A stretch of DNA of 12,629 nt from Bacillota bacterium. GTDB lineage: Bacteria; Bacillota_E; Sulfobacillia; Sulfobacillales; Sulfobacillaceae. A model generated the notes under the pieces. The model was not told the origin of the DNA and did not search any database. It was given only the letters and a program-made list of their open reading frames with translations. The stretch lies in the NCBI GenBank assembly GCA_021802375.1, contig JAKAAL010000044.1:1-12629 (forward strand). The letters are read 5' to 3'. The position numbers and the translations under genes are program-made. Below are positions 1 to 7,484 of the stretch, in pieces. The first letter of the stretch is position 1, and each line of letters starts with the position of its first letter.

Positions 1-123
1 CCTTTTGGAATATCGGTTTCATGCTACCACGGCGCTGCCGCGAAGTCGAACGGCTACCGGGAACATTCCGGAGTGTGATATGTTGGCGGAGAAAAAAGCT
101 TACACCTTGGGGGGGAAAATATC

Positions 124-606
124 ATGCGGGTGCGGGCGCCTCTCGGCAACGCGGACTGGCAATGGATGCAGGCACTCTGGAAAAGAGAATGGGGCGGACT
201 GACCATGGTATCCCGCGGCACGACACACCGATTGGAGCACCTCTCGGCGCTTATTGCTGTGGATGACGAGGATCAATATCTCGGCCTCATCACCTGGTCG
301 TCAAGCGGTGCTGAAGCCGAAGTTACAAGCCTAAATGCGGTCAAGGAAAACCGGGGCGTGGGTTCTGCACTTCTCGACACCTGCGAGAATGACGCTTACC
401 GCCAAGGAATTCACCGAGTCTGGCTCATCACGACGAATGACAACATTCGGGCCCTGGCCTTCTATCAAAAGCGCGGCTACCGTATCGAAGCCGTGTTCCC
501 TGGAGCTGTCGACACAGCGCGAAAGGAAAAACCCGAAATTCCGGTAATTGCCGCGAACGGAGTCCCCATTCACGACGAAATTCTCTTGGCGAAGTGGTTA
601 CCCTAG
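124..606 (+). CDS. GNAT-family N-acetyltransferase
   Basis: The 160-residue product carries the GNAT fold signature. Motif A is at about residues 69-90, with the acetyl-CoA pyrophosphate-binding loop ENRGVGSALL (R77-G-V-G-S). Motif B follows at about 105-120 with NIRALAFYQKRGY. Members transfer an acetyl group from acetyl-CoA to an amine of a small molecule or protein; the substrate here cannot be inferred. The length is normal for a single-domain GNAT. The ATG at 124 is preceded by a run of seven G (111-117) about 7 bases upstream, which supports this start, although the Shine-Dalgarno is not the usual AGGAGG. No neighbour is on the same strand within 4 kb, so it is probably monocistronic. 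Family assignment is secure, function unknown. Confidence 0.88.
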   Translation: MRVRAPLGNADWQWMQALWKREWGGLTMVSRGTTHRLEHLSALIAVDDEDQYLGLITWSSSGAEAEVTSLNAVKENRGVGSALLDTCENDAYRQGIHRVWLITTNDNIRALAFYQKRGYRIEAVFPGAVDTARKEKPEIPVIAANGVPIHDEILLAKWLP

Positions 607-616
607 GACAATGAAG

Positions 617-638
617 GCGGCGGGGCTTCTCCCGCCGC
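617..638. terminator. GC-rich hairpin between convergent genes
   Basis: A perfect 8-bp stem (GCGGCGGG / CCCGCCGC, loop GCTTCT) lies 10 bases after the stop of the GNAT gene and 12 bases beyond the stop of the convergent small ORF at 650-730. There is no clear U-tract on either strand, so it may be a weak or Rho-assisted bidirectional terminator rather than a canonical intrinsic one. Confidence 0.4.
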
Positions 639-649
639 AGTCCGATGTC

Positions 650-730
650 CTATTCCCCGAACCACTCCCGCATGACGTCAAACCATTCGTCCTGACGGGT
701 CTCGTCGTCCTTGCGCACGTCTTCGTCCAT
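650..730 (-). CDS. 26-residue acidic small protein
   Basis: This is a short ORF of 26 codons ending in TAG. Its ATG at 730 is preceded by GGAGGTG with a 5-base gap, as good a ribosome binding site as any in the window, which is the main reason to believe it. The peptide is very acidic and hydrophilic at first (MDEDVRKDDETRQDEW) and ends in an amphipathic stretch with two Trp-Phe pairs (WFDVMREWFGE). It has no membrane segment or signal peptide. It lies 95 bases downstream of the membrane-protein gene at 826-1410 on the same strand and could be its distal partner. A TACAAT box about 40 bases upstream of the ATG could alternatively be its own promoter. It belongs to no family I recognise. Confidence 0.45.
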   Translation of the reverse strand: MDEDVRKDDETRQDEWFDVMREWFGE

Positions 731-825
731 GGGAGCACCTCCGAGAACTGATTTGTGGGTATTGTACACAGTTCCGAGACGATTCGATTGGCGTTTGCCG
801 TGAATCGTTGAGATTTGGTGGTGAA

Positions 826-1410
826 TCACATTGGCGTGGCGGTGAATGGCTGGCCGCGTCGCGCGTCTCGTGCGCGGCGAAAGCTCTCGCGAACCTCCGC
901 CATTACCGTATCGGCAGCTTTGAGTTCGGGGCCGAATCCCCAAAACATCACGGTTCCCGCCAGACGGCGCCACCCGTTCACACCGGGCCGGCGACCCGTG
1001 GGTATCCCCAGCGCCCGCATCAGCCGTCGGTGAATTAACCAACGCACATGGTCAATCCGCCCGAGATCGCCCATGTCGTGGCCATAGGCCCACCCCATCT
1101 CAATCGACCAGGCGAGCAAAATCAGCGACAGAAACGGCCCGCCCACTACCAGACCGGCTGGACCGATGATAACCGCGGCGGCACTCTCAGCCAATAGCCA
1201 GCGACGCCAATACTCGCGAAGTCGACTGGCCCGCTCCTCCACCAAAAGATCGGGAACGCGATCAACATCGTGCGGTTTCACAACGTCATATCCCTGATCC
1301 CGGTACCAGGCGAGGACACGGTCCGCATTGTGCCGATCCACAATCCAGCTCACCGCCCTTTGGCCCAAGTAGTCGAGTGTTCTAACGTAGCGAGCCTCGA
1401 AACGAATCAC
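826..1410 (-). CDS. Hypothetical membrane protein (about 194 aa)
   Basis: The gene starts with GTG at 1410, preceded by AGGAGGAGGT at 7 bases, a near-ideal ribosome binding site. The 194-residue product has a hydrophilic, Arg-rich N-terminal region (1-70). A long hydrophobic Gly/Ala-rich stretch at about 72-104 (AESAAAVIIGPAGLVVGG, then FLSLILLAWSIEMGW) could form one membrane hairpin. The basic C-terminal half contains HDMGDLGRIDHVRWLIHRRL and ends RRARDARRGQ. This layout would tether two basic soluble parts to the cytoplasmic face. I do not recognise the family. The glycine-rich hydrophobic core vaguely resembles EcsC-type proteins, but no diagnostic motif could be matched. Confidence 0.8.
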   Translation of the reverse strand: MIRFEARYVRTLDYLGQRAVSWIVDRHNADRVLAWYRDQGYDVVKPHDVDRVPDLLVEERASRLREYWRRWLLAESAAAVIIGPAGLVVGGPFLSLILLAWSIEMGWAYGHDMGDLGRIDHVRWLIHRRLMRALGIPTGRRPGVNGWRRLAGTVMFWGFGPELKAADTVMAEVRESFRRARDARRGQPFTATPM

Positions 1411-1831
1411 GCGTGTACCTCCTCCTGCCTACCCTATGCATGAACGCGGCAAGGCGGAGCATGTCTTGGAAAAAAGTGCAATGGGCGCACTTAATCGAGA
1501 GACCTCAAGAGGTGGCGGCGCTGGGTGAGGTTTGGAGCCAAGCGGCCCGACGTGATAACGACGGTTCGCTAAGTTCGCGAGACTTCTTTAGATCTTCACC
1601 CGGAGGCGGGAACGAAAGGGTGTTGGAGATCTTTGGCGATACGGGCCGTCCCTTGCTTAACGCTTAGGCGCACCGGAATATTTGTACGCCAGACGGAAAG
1701 GCGCCCCGGACCCTGAAACGGAAAAGATGGCATGGCCGTCAATTCAGGCGACCTCGGCCGAACTTCGGCTGGCTGATTCGCGATGCCGGTCTCGACGTGA
1801 ATCCAAAAGGCTCGTCGGCGACGCCCCAGGA
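1411..1831. other. Gene-free interval with structured elements
   Basis: This is the space between the divergent start of the membrane-protein gene and the 3' end of the aminotransferase gene. Reading frames here have no ribosome binding sites and no protein-like composition. It contains a hairpin AAGTGC/GCACTT (1474-1479 with 1487-1492), a T-box-like stretch described separately (1497-1653), and a short palindrome GCCGAACTTCGGC near 1758-1770. The palindrome could end aminotransferase transcripts but has no U-tract. Confidence 0.5.
1497..1653 (+). promoter_or_regulatory. Possible degenerate T-box-like leader (orphan)
   Basis: Several T-box hallmarks occur in order on the plus strand. A GAGAG is followed by a stem (ACCTC at 1502-1506 with GAGGT at 1527-1531) that encloses GGTGGCGGC and GGGTG, as in the distal part of Stem I. 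About 85 bases later comes GAACGAAAGGGTG, then a downstream CGTCCCTT, whose CCCT (1650-1653) can pair with AGGG (1617-1620) as in an antiterminator. Against it, the core AGGGTGGNACC is not intact, no specifier loop can be fixed, and no plus-strand gene follows: the next coding sequence runs in the opposite direction. If real, it is a relic separated from its synthetase or amino-acid gene. Confidence 0.2.
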
Positions 1832-2980
1832 TTAAATGCCGCTAACACCTTCGACCAATGCCTCAATATCATCAGATGTGTTGAAGGACGCCCAGGATAT
1901 CCGGATCCCGCCATGGACCGGCTGAGCCTTGGTCACCACATTTCGCTGTAAGAGCCACTCATAAAGGCCAGATCCGATTTGGCGGCAGGTTATAACCATA
2001 AGAGCGGTGGCCTTCGTTCCATCCCAGACCGGGTTAAGCACCGAAAGGCCGTTAATCCGCCCCAGCCGTTCTCGGGCTTGGTCCGCCAAATTCATTTGAT
2101 AACGGGCGTGTTCTTCAAAACCCTCCTCTTCGAAATAGTCCCAGGTAATCGACCAGCCGGAAATGCGCGGCCAACAGCGGGTGCCGTACTCCAGGTCATC
2201 ACCCGCCTGGCTAAACTCGGAAAGCGGACCGTTCTCCAGCACGGCGGCATCAACTGGCCACGGCTCAAGGGGCCAGCGCGTGCCGATCTCCTCCCGCCGG
2301 CTATGCCGGACCCAAAGGCCCGCCCATCCGGCCGGGGCCATCATCCACTTATGGCCACAGAAAACGTAAAAGTCCGCCCCCAACTCGACAGGATTGACCA
2401 TGATATTACCTAACGCTTGAGCACCATCGACCAACAGGCGGCAACGCGTATGCGATTGCACCACTGAGGCCACTTCGGCCACGGGAAGCTCCCACCCGGT
2501 GAGATATGACACGTGGCTCATTACTACTAGACGCGTATGCGTGTTGATGCGGGCTGCAATCTCAGCCGCCAGACCCTGGGAGGAACTCGCGGGAGCAACT
2601 CGCACACGCAGCCCAAACCGCGTCATAATGGACGACAGGGCCAACACGACCGCGCCGTGCTCTTGATCGGTGGTAATAATTTCGTCGTCCTCTTCAAAGG
2701 GCGTTCCCCAGAGAATCCGCAATAAAGATTCGCTGTTGTTCGAGGTAATGCTGACCACTCCGCCCGGCATGCGGCGCTCGATACGCTGGGCAAAACTCCG
2801 TACCTTGGCTTTGGCATCGACGTAGTGCAGGTGCATGCCTGGGCCCGCTTCGACCCACTCCAATTCACTGGCCGCGGCAGCGGCCAAGGCGGTGCTGGGC
2901 GTCGGTCCCAGCGTCCCCGCGTTAAGATAGGTGCTGTTCAGGGCTGCAGGAATCAATAGCTTCAAATCATTGCCGTGCAT
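1832..2980 (-). CDS. Class V PLP-dependent aminotransferase
   Basis: This is a 382-residue fold-type I PLP enzyme of the class V group (NifS / isopenicillin N epimerase / kynureninase-like). It opens with the substrate-binding LNAGTLGPTP (19-28). TSNNSESLLR (79-88) binds the cofactor phosphate, and EHGA (107-110) supplies the His that stacks on the PLP ring. SHVSYLTG (155-162) is typical of class V. DGAQALG (185-191) holds the Asp that contacts the pyridine nitrogen, and GHKWM has the Schiff-base Lys211. I chose the ATG at 2980: it follows GGGGGAGGG at about 7 bases and begins 2 bases after the peptidase stop, whereas the longer open frame overlaps the peptidase. It could be an epimerase, desulfurase/lyase or transaminase; coupling to the carboxypeptidase argues for processing of an amino acid released by hydrolysis. 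Confidence 0.9.
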   Translation of the reverse strand: MHGNDLKLLIPAALNSTYLNAGTLGPTPSTALAAAAASELEWVEAGPGMHLHYVDAKAKVRSFAQRIERRMPGGVVSITSNNSESLLRILWGTPFEEDDEIITTDQEHGAVVLALSSIMTRFGLRVRVAPASSSQGLAAEIAARINTHTRLVVMSHVSYLTGWELPVAEVASVVQSHTRCRLLVDGAQALGNIMVNPVELGADFYVFCGHKWMMAPAGWAGLWVRHSRREEIGTRWPLEPWPVDAAVLENGPLSEFSQAGDDLEYGTRCWPRISGWSITWDYFEEEGFEEHARYQMNLADQARERLGRINGLSVLNPVWDGTKATALMVITCRQIGSGLYEWLLQRNVVTKAQPVHGGIRISWASFNTSDDIEALVEGVSGI

Positions 2981-2982
2981 GT

Positions 2983-4668
2983 CTAGCCCTCCCCCAGCAT
3001 GATAGTCTGGGACATCTTCCCCGCCCGCGGCCCTTCCAGCATGACTTCCACTGTGGCGCCGGCTTTGGCCCGTATGACCCATGCGGCATGAACTCGCTGC
3101 CGATGAGGCGGTACCGAGCCATCCTGGCCGCCGTAGCCGTCAAGATGGCCGATCGGAAGCGGGGAACGGCCCGATATCACCTCAATGTCCCCTGCTATGC
3201 GGGCGCTTAATCCTTCCAACATAACGTCCTTGCCTTTAGCTGTGCTAGAGGTGGGAAGATATCCGGCATTGGCCCATTCAACCACTATCCGGTACAAATC
3301 GTCGGTTTGACGGGTAACCTGCAGTGCGGTTTGAATCAGTTTCGGGGTTGAGAGACCCAGTCGGGTTAAAAAGGCACTCACATGGGCGCATTCTTCCTCA
3401 AGGAGATGATGCGGGGGATTTTGCTCGATAAACTTGAAGTCCAAACCGCCAATTTCCACCCAACCAAAATCGGGGTGCTCATAGGGCGTCCAGGAAAACA
3501 CCCCGCTCGGCGCTTCGGCCGCTGCCCAGGCGTAGATTTTACGCACACTCTCGAGCGCGTCTTCGGGTTTCAACTCCATGAGACCCCGCACACCTAGCTC
3601 GGCGTAGCCTCGCGCCCCAGCACGCTTGGGCAGGTTCCAAATTTCTACCGTGAAGCTAAGTACGCCGAAATGGTCGTACATCCAATCGTCGGCCGCGCCG
3701 GGCATCAGCACCTTTTCGTGCCCAGTGGCAAAGACGCGATAGTTGGAATTGGCCACGTAGCCGCTAACCTGGGCGCCCATGTCTGCCACACGGGTAAAGA
3801 GCTCGCGGTCCATCTCGGACAGCACACTGTCCTCTCCCGTTGACGGCTGACGTAAAATGACTCCTCCGGAAGTGTGCAGCGACGCATAAGCGGCAATATT
3901 CGGATGGGCGTGGATGAAGCGTGCCAGATTCTGTAGTTCTGGTTCCGAAAGCGGAAAAGGGCCCGCGCCGCGTTGGCCGGTCTCACCGGCCCAGCGAATG
4001 GGGAAATTGCGATTAAAGTCCATGTCCCGCCGGCGTGCCCGTTCCGCCGAGGAAAACGCCGGAAAATCGTTCGGCACCGATTTCCATTCAATCCGCCCCT
4101 CGGGAAAAAGGTGATAGTATGTGTCGCCCGACTCCCCGGGATGGCGCGGGCGCATTACCAGCGGATTTAACTCATCGGGTACGAATCCGCCGTCTTCCGC
4201 CGGCACACGCATCATCAGAATATACCCGTTTTGGTCGATGTCTTCCTCGACAAACCCCTCCGGCGGCGTTGAAAAAGGATATGGATGGGGACTTGAGCGC
4301 ATGCGTTCCGGCGTGGTGAGGTAAAGCTCCGCGCCATCGATGGCAATGCGGGGAACCACGTAAACGGTATGGTAGTCGAGAAGCTCAGTCGCTTCCGGAT
4401 TGGTTCCGTATTGGTTGAGGCACCACTCGATCCAATACATAGCTGCCGTGTTTCCCGCCACCTCACCCGCATGAATGTTAGCGTCCACAAAGATTGCGGA
4501 CTTTTCCCCAGGTTTACCGGTTTGGCTGTTGGTCAGGGTTACCCCGGGGATGTTCCGGCCTTGCCGACTAATCCCGATGACGTCTACCGTCATGAATTGC
4601 GAATGCCTCTCTTCCAATCCCCGAAGTACATCCCACATATCTCGAAATGTCCAGTAGCTTGCTGTCAT
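2983..4668 (-). CDS. M14-family zinc carboxypeptidase
   Basis: The 561-residue product has the complete M14 active site. IHAGE provides the zinc ligands H66 and E69, DFNRN (217-221) contains the conserved Asn-Arg pair for substrate carboxylate binding, LHTSGG provides the third zinc ligand H265, and FTVEIWN carries the catalytic Glu342. The catalytic domain spans about 1-400. The rest (about 430-561) is a non-catalytic extension with a beta-rich look (TALQVTRQTDDLYRIVVEWANAG). No signal peptide is seen at the N-terminus (MTASYWTFRDMWDVL), so the enzyme is probably cytoplasmic. The ATG at 4668 follows GGGAGGG at 7 bases; a GTG at 4683 is less likely. It is the first gene of an operon with the aminotransferase, 2 bases apart. 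Substrate specificity (peptide versus N-acyl or amide amino acid) cannot be assigned. Confidence 0.92.
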   Translation of the reverse strand: MTASYWTFRDMWDVLRGLEERHSQFMTVDVIGISRQGRNIPGVTLTNSQTGKPGEKSAIFVDANIHAGEVAGNTAAMYWIEWCLNQYGTNPEATELLDYHTVYVVPRIAIDGAELYLTTPERMRSSPHPYPFSTPPEGFVEEDIDQNGYILMMRVPAEDGGFVPDELNPLVMRPRHPGESGDTYYHLFPEGRIEWKSVPNDFPAFSSAERARRRDMDFNRNFPIRWAGETGQRGAGPFPLSEPELQNLARFIHAHPNIAAYASLHTSGGVILRQPSTGEDSVLSEMDRELFTRVADMGAQVSGYVANSNYRVFATGHEKVLMPGAADDWMYDHFGVLSFTVEIWNLPKRAGARGYAELGVRGLMELKPEDALESVRKIYAWAAAEAPSGVFSWTPYEHPDFGWVEIGGLDFKFIEQNPPHHLLEEECAHVSAFLTRLGLSTPKLIQTALQVTRQTDDLYRIVVEWANAGYLPTSSTAKGKDVMLEGLSARIAGDIEVISGRSPLPIGHLDGYGGQDGSVPPHRQRVHAAWVIRAKAGATVEVMLEGPRAGKMSQTIMLGEG

Positions 4669-5136
4669 CGTACGCCCTCCCACCCCTACATCAGACCCTG
4701 CCCTGGCCCTGGGGCAGCTCTTTTAGTTCGAATTCTCGTTAGACAGCACAAATTCCTGCCGTCGGAAAGACGGCTGCCCGCCCTTAGAAGCCCCAAGCTT
4801 GAAACGGAAGGCAAAAGCGGCCTAAGGCGCACCCCTCGCCATGCCTTTGGTGTATGCACTCTTTGGGTTGATGCTCAGTTGACAGGCTGGACATCGCGAA
4901 TGTCATGGCTGGTTTGGCTGCGTCCCACTTACCACATTCCGGCGAAAGGCCGTGGCCTTCTCGCCCGGGGACCACAACGGGATATCCCCTCCCCCGGAGT
5001 GGGTCTGAGGGTTCCCTTCCGTCATCAGCCAGTTGGTCAAACATACTAAACTTGAGGCCTGAGGGAAGCCGGTCGCTTGGGTCCTGTGGGCAGCGGATAC
5101 ACAGTCAGATATGGAGTTCCATCTCCTAAGCCGAGG
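4669..5136. other. Gene-free interval upstream of the peptidase operon
   Basis: This stretch must hold the promoter of the peptidase/aminotransferase operon, but no confident -35/-10 pair is visible on the minus strand. It has a 6-bp hairpin CTGCCC/GGGCAG (4698-4703 with 4712-4717) about 30 bases ahead of the peptidase start, and a second hairpin GCCGTC/GACGGC near 4760-4775. A minus-strand frame at 4784-5044 (86 codons) contains a lone PECG and reads like the tail of a mobile-element gene, but nothing in it is diagnostic. Confidence 0.4.
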
Positions 5137-5652
5137 ATGTCAAAAGCAGGACCAATCCTTGCCCAGCATGGCCTGCGATTTATCCGTATTAGAGAGTATG
5201 CCCCGTGGCAACGGGTTGCGAAAGTCGAGACTCCGCAGGATTTTCTCGCGCAATTCGTGCCGGTGCTCATGGAGGGCTTCGGTGTCCGGGTGGATGGGAC
5301 AGGTCCGTCGAAAGTATGGGAGCCATTAGTCAACGCTTATATATTGGCCAGTTTTATCGATCATCCCACGGTTCATCACTATCTGGGCTGGGAAGGCGAT
5401 AAGCCGGTTGTTCCGGGAACCCTCGTGTACGAAGCCGGGGTGGCCGGGATCTACATCGTGGCCACGAAGCCAGCTTATCGAGGCAAGGGCTATGGCCGTA
5501 CGACTCCGTCTCATGCAGAAGGCCACCGCGGATGGATACCACATTACAGTGCTGCGGTCTAGCCCGATGGGATTTTCCGTGTATCAAAGCCTCGGTTGGT
5601 GTTCTGTATCGCCGTCGACCTTTGGTCACCGATGCTTCAAAATCATCCGAGA
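5137..5652 (+). pseudogene. GNAT acetyltransferase pseudogene, two frameshifts
   Basis: The reading begins at ATG 5137 (or a TTG at 5077 behind GAGGGAAG) and runs through an N-terminal region to YIVATKPAYRGKGYG. That segment is a GNAT motif A with the acetyl-CoA loop RGKGYG. Immediately after it (about 5496) the frame is lost. The expected continuation, DGYHITVLRSSPMGFSVYQS, is in the +1 frame at about 5498-5596. A second shift near 5600 moves to the third frame for a plausible C-terminus (FCIAVDLWSPM). Each segment is recognisable and the three join in the order of a normal GNAT, so this is one gene broken twice rather than chance frames. A product from the first frame would stop at 5562 and lack motif B. 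It resembles the GNAT at 124-606 only in fold. Confidence 0.7.
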
Positions 5653-5900
5653 CAGTGTCGGCCTGCTTCCCATTCCAAGGTGCATCAAGCCCAACTGGCC
5701 ATCTGGTCGGATCGGCCTCGAGCGCGCATTCCGTCGCAGTCGACATTATTCGGGGGAAAGATCCGACACGATTGGGCCGTGAGTCCGGTTGTTCGCGAAT
5801 GTGAAATAGTGGCCCCGTACGGCGCTTCCGACCTCGGGTGATGCGGCTTGACGACAGTAGAATAGTTTTGCGGCGGGGTGTGTGACGGTTTGTCGATCGG

Positions 5901-6362
5901 CTAGGGCCCTGAACCAATGGAAGTGATGACCCACGGTTGATGACGCGAGTTTCGGCCGAGGTAGACGAATTCGGTGTCCTCGCCGTTCTGTTGATCAATG
6001 ACCGAGTCCCACTGCACCTGAAACGACGCCACGATTTGCACGACGAATTTATAGTGGCGATTGTGAGGCATGTGATACGGCCCCTTGAGTGATAATCCCG
6101 ATAAAGTGGCAACGTTTGTAAAGTCTCCGCCGGGCAAGCTTTCCTGGGCCGACACCTTGTGTGTCACGAACTCCACGGCGTCGTGAATATTGCCTTGGCT
6201 AACATATGTGTAATACGACTGGACGACTCGGGTGGGCGACAACGACACGGTATCAAGGCCTGGAGACTGAGGCGGCCAGCGTCGAGCAATGACGATGGCA
6301 CTGAGAATTATGGAAGTGATTGCGCTTGTGAACAGGATTGCGCGTCGGTACTCCAGATCCAT
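5901..6362 (-). CDS. Membrane-anchored protein, possible NTF2-like/DUF4829 domain
   Basis: The 153-residue product has one N-terminal hydrophobic helix (about 8-26: ILFTSAITSIILSAIVIA) followed by positive charges, so it is either anchored with its C-terminus outside or carries an uncleaved signal. There is no lipobox Cys. The extracytoplasmic part (44-150) starts with an amphipathic helix VVQSYYTYVSQGNIHDAVEFVT and continues as alternating beta strands, ending in WVITSIGSG. This layout recalls NTF2-like/DUF4829 domains seen in Firmicutes surface proteins and lipoproteins. The ATG at 6362 follows GAGGTG at 7 bases. No same-strand gene is adjacent, so it is likely a single-gene transcript. The domain call is from pattern only. 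Confidence 0.78.
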   Translation of the reverse strand: MDLEYRRAILFTSAITSIILSAIVIARRWPPQSPGLDTVSLSPTRVVQSYYTYVSQGNIHDAVEFVTHKVSAQESLPGGDFTNVATLSGLSLKGPYHMPHNRHYKFVVQIVASFQVQWDSVIDQQNGEDTEFVYLGRNSRHQPWVITSIGSGP

Positions 6363-6800
6363 TGCTTACACCTCAAATTCGTAGCGACCTCTCAATGTCA
6401 ACGATGCCCGGTATTGGAAAGTTACGGAATCCATCTGAATGTGTAGGCCACAATTCCGCGTGCCTATCAGACGAGTCAACATGCGGTGCTCTGGCATGAG
6501 GTCGCAAGCGCCCAGTTCCCGGATGACGGGTTAGAGGGTATGACCGTGAACATTTTTACGTTCAGTTAGGGATGGACCGCCTGTGGGAGTGGAAACGGTG
6601 GACGCTGGTCGAGATTCCGAAGCTTTAGCTCTCGCTTGGATGCAACAATGAGGATGTTCTGAGGGACGGCCTCATTGATTCTGTGGATTGCTACCGCACT
6701 CGTACTCGGGAGCGTTAGCATATGAGAGCGAACGCCTTAGGTATCGAGATGAAGGCCTGCAATCTTCAGCTAGTCGTGTGTGGATGGCGTTCGCAGGCCG
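6363..6800. other. Gene-free interval
   Basis: No gene with a start and ribosome binding site is seen here. A plus-strand open stretch from 6447 to a TAG near 6567 (reading YQTSQHAVLWHEVASAQFPD, then a tail ending TVNIFTFS) looks protein-like but has no start, and could be the tail of a lost gene. The remainder before the VapBC control region has no feature I can support. Confidence 0.4.
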
Positions 6801-6805
6801 TATGG

Positions 6806-6829
6806 TATATACTAGATATATACTAATAT
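6806..6829 (+). promoter_or_regulatory. Probable vapBC operator/promoter
   Basis: Two direct copies of TATATACTA lie at 6806-6814 and 6817-6825, 11 bp apart, so both face the same side of the helix. They are embedded in a near-palindrome around CTAG. TAATAT (6824-6829) could serve as a -10 box 17 bases ahead of the antitoxin start, placing the repeats over the promoter. VapB-type antitoxins are known to autorepress by binding such repeats together with VapC; that this is the site is inferred from position. Confidence 0.6.
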
Positions 6830-6846
6830 CGTGTGGGGGCGGGTGC

Positions 6847-7080
6847 GTGGAGCGAGCGAAAATTTTCCAGTCTGGACGCAGCCAGGCGGTACGTCTACCC
6901 AAACAATTCCGGTTTAGCGGCTCAGAAGTGTTTGTAAAACGTGTCGGTAAAGCGGTCGTGTTATTGCCCACGGATGATGCGTGGGATTCACTGGCTCAGT
7001 CGTTGGATTTATTCTCGGACGACTATATGGCCGACCGTCAACAGCCATCAGAGCAACAACAGCGTGAGGAACTGCATTGA
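6847..7080 (+). CDS. vapB: VapB-type antitoxin
   Basis: The 77-residue protein begins with the SpoVT/AbrB-like swapped-hairpin DNA-binding motif: AKIFQSGRSQAVRLPKQFRF (about 4-23), then VFVKRVGKAVVLLPTDDAWDSL. The acidic, Gln-rich tail (SDDYMADRQQPSEQQQREEL) is the expected toxin-neutralising segment. The start is GTG at 6847; this matches the family N-terminus, and earlier in-frame starts would add unrelated residues. The ribosome binding site is poor (GGGGGCGGG), consistent with a very short leader. Its TGA overlaps the ATG of the toxin gene (ATGA), so the two are translationally coupled. It should bind the toxin and, with it, the repeats just upstream. Confidence 0.9.
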   Translation: MERAKIFQSGRSQAVRLPKQFRFSGSEVFVKRVGKAVVLLPTDDAWDSLAQSLDLFSDDYMADRQQPSEQQQREELH

Positions 7081-7484
7081 TGCGGTACATGTTGGATACC
7101 AACATCTGTATCGATCTCATCAAAAACCGGTCAGACAAATTGCTGAACCGCATGCGCGCATTTCACACGGCAGAGGTCGGGGTCTCTGTGGTCACCGTGG
7201 CTGAACTGCAGTATGGGGTTTCGAAGAGTCAACAGAAGGAGCGAAATCAGGCGGCACTCGAGGCGTTCTTATTGCCTCTTGACATCGCGAATCTTTCTAT
7301 GGACACCACCTTAGTCTATGGCGAGATACGTGCAGAGTTAGAAAAACAAGGACGTTCCATCGGGCCCCTCGACACGCTGATCGCGGCGCATGCCCTGTCC
7401 CTTGATGTTCCGCTGGTCACCAACAACACGGGAGAGTTTTCGCGGGTTCAAGGATTGCGCGTGGAAGATTGGACATCAACATGA
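7080..7484 (+). CDS. vapC: VapC-type PIN-domain ribonuclease toxin
   Basis: The 134-residue PIN domain has all expected acidic residues: D6 in MLDTNICIDLI, E42 in VAELQYG, and D98 in GPLDTLIAAHA. The final TNNTGEFSRV (114-123) is the hallmark of the VapC C-terminal strand. VapC enzymes are Mg-dependent ribonucleases that cut tRNA or rRNA and stop growth unless bound by VapB. The start is ATG 7080 overlapping the antitoxin stop; a TTG one codon earlier is open but unnecessary. The protein is full length and looks functional. It sits among degenerate sequence, typical of a toxin-antitoxin module retained in a decaying island. Confidence 0.94.
   Translation: MRYMLDTNICIDLIKNRSDKLLNRMRAFHTAEVGVSVVTVAELQYGVSKSQQKERNQAALEAFLLPLDIANLSMDTTLVYGEIRAELEKQGRSIGPLDTLIAAHALSLDVPLVTNNTGEFSRVQGLRVEDWTST

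Noticed and set aside
1413..1667. Plus-strand 84-codon open frame after the membrane-protein gene.
   Set aside because: It starts on the ribosome binding site of the opposite gene, has no site of its own and has no protein-like pattern; the structured-RNA reading is at least as good.
4784..5044. Minus-strand 86-codon frame with a PECG motif, considered as a TnpB C-terminal piece.
   Set aside because: Only one half of a zinc-ribbon is present, there is no DVNAA-type RuvC signature, and the flanking hairpin is not diagnostic.
5354..6112. Long minus-strand frame (252 codons) across the GNAT pseudogene.
   Set aside because: Arg/Ser/Pro-rich composition typical of an antisense shadow, and it overlaps the better supported 5901-6362 gene.
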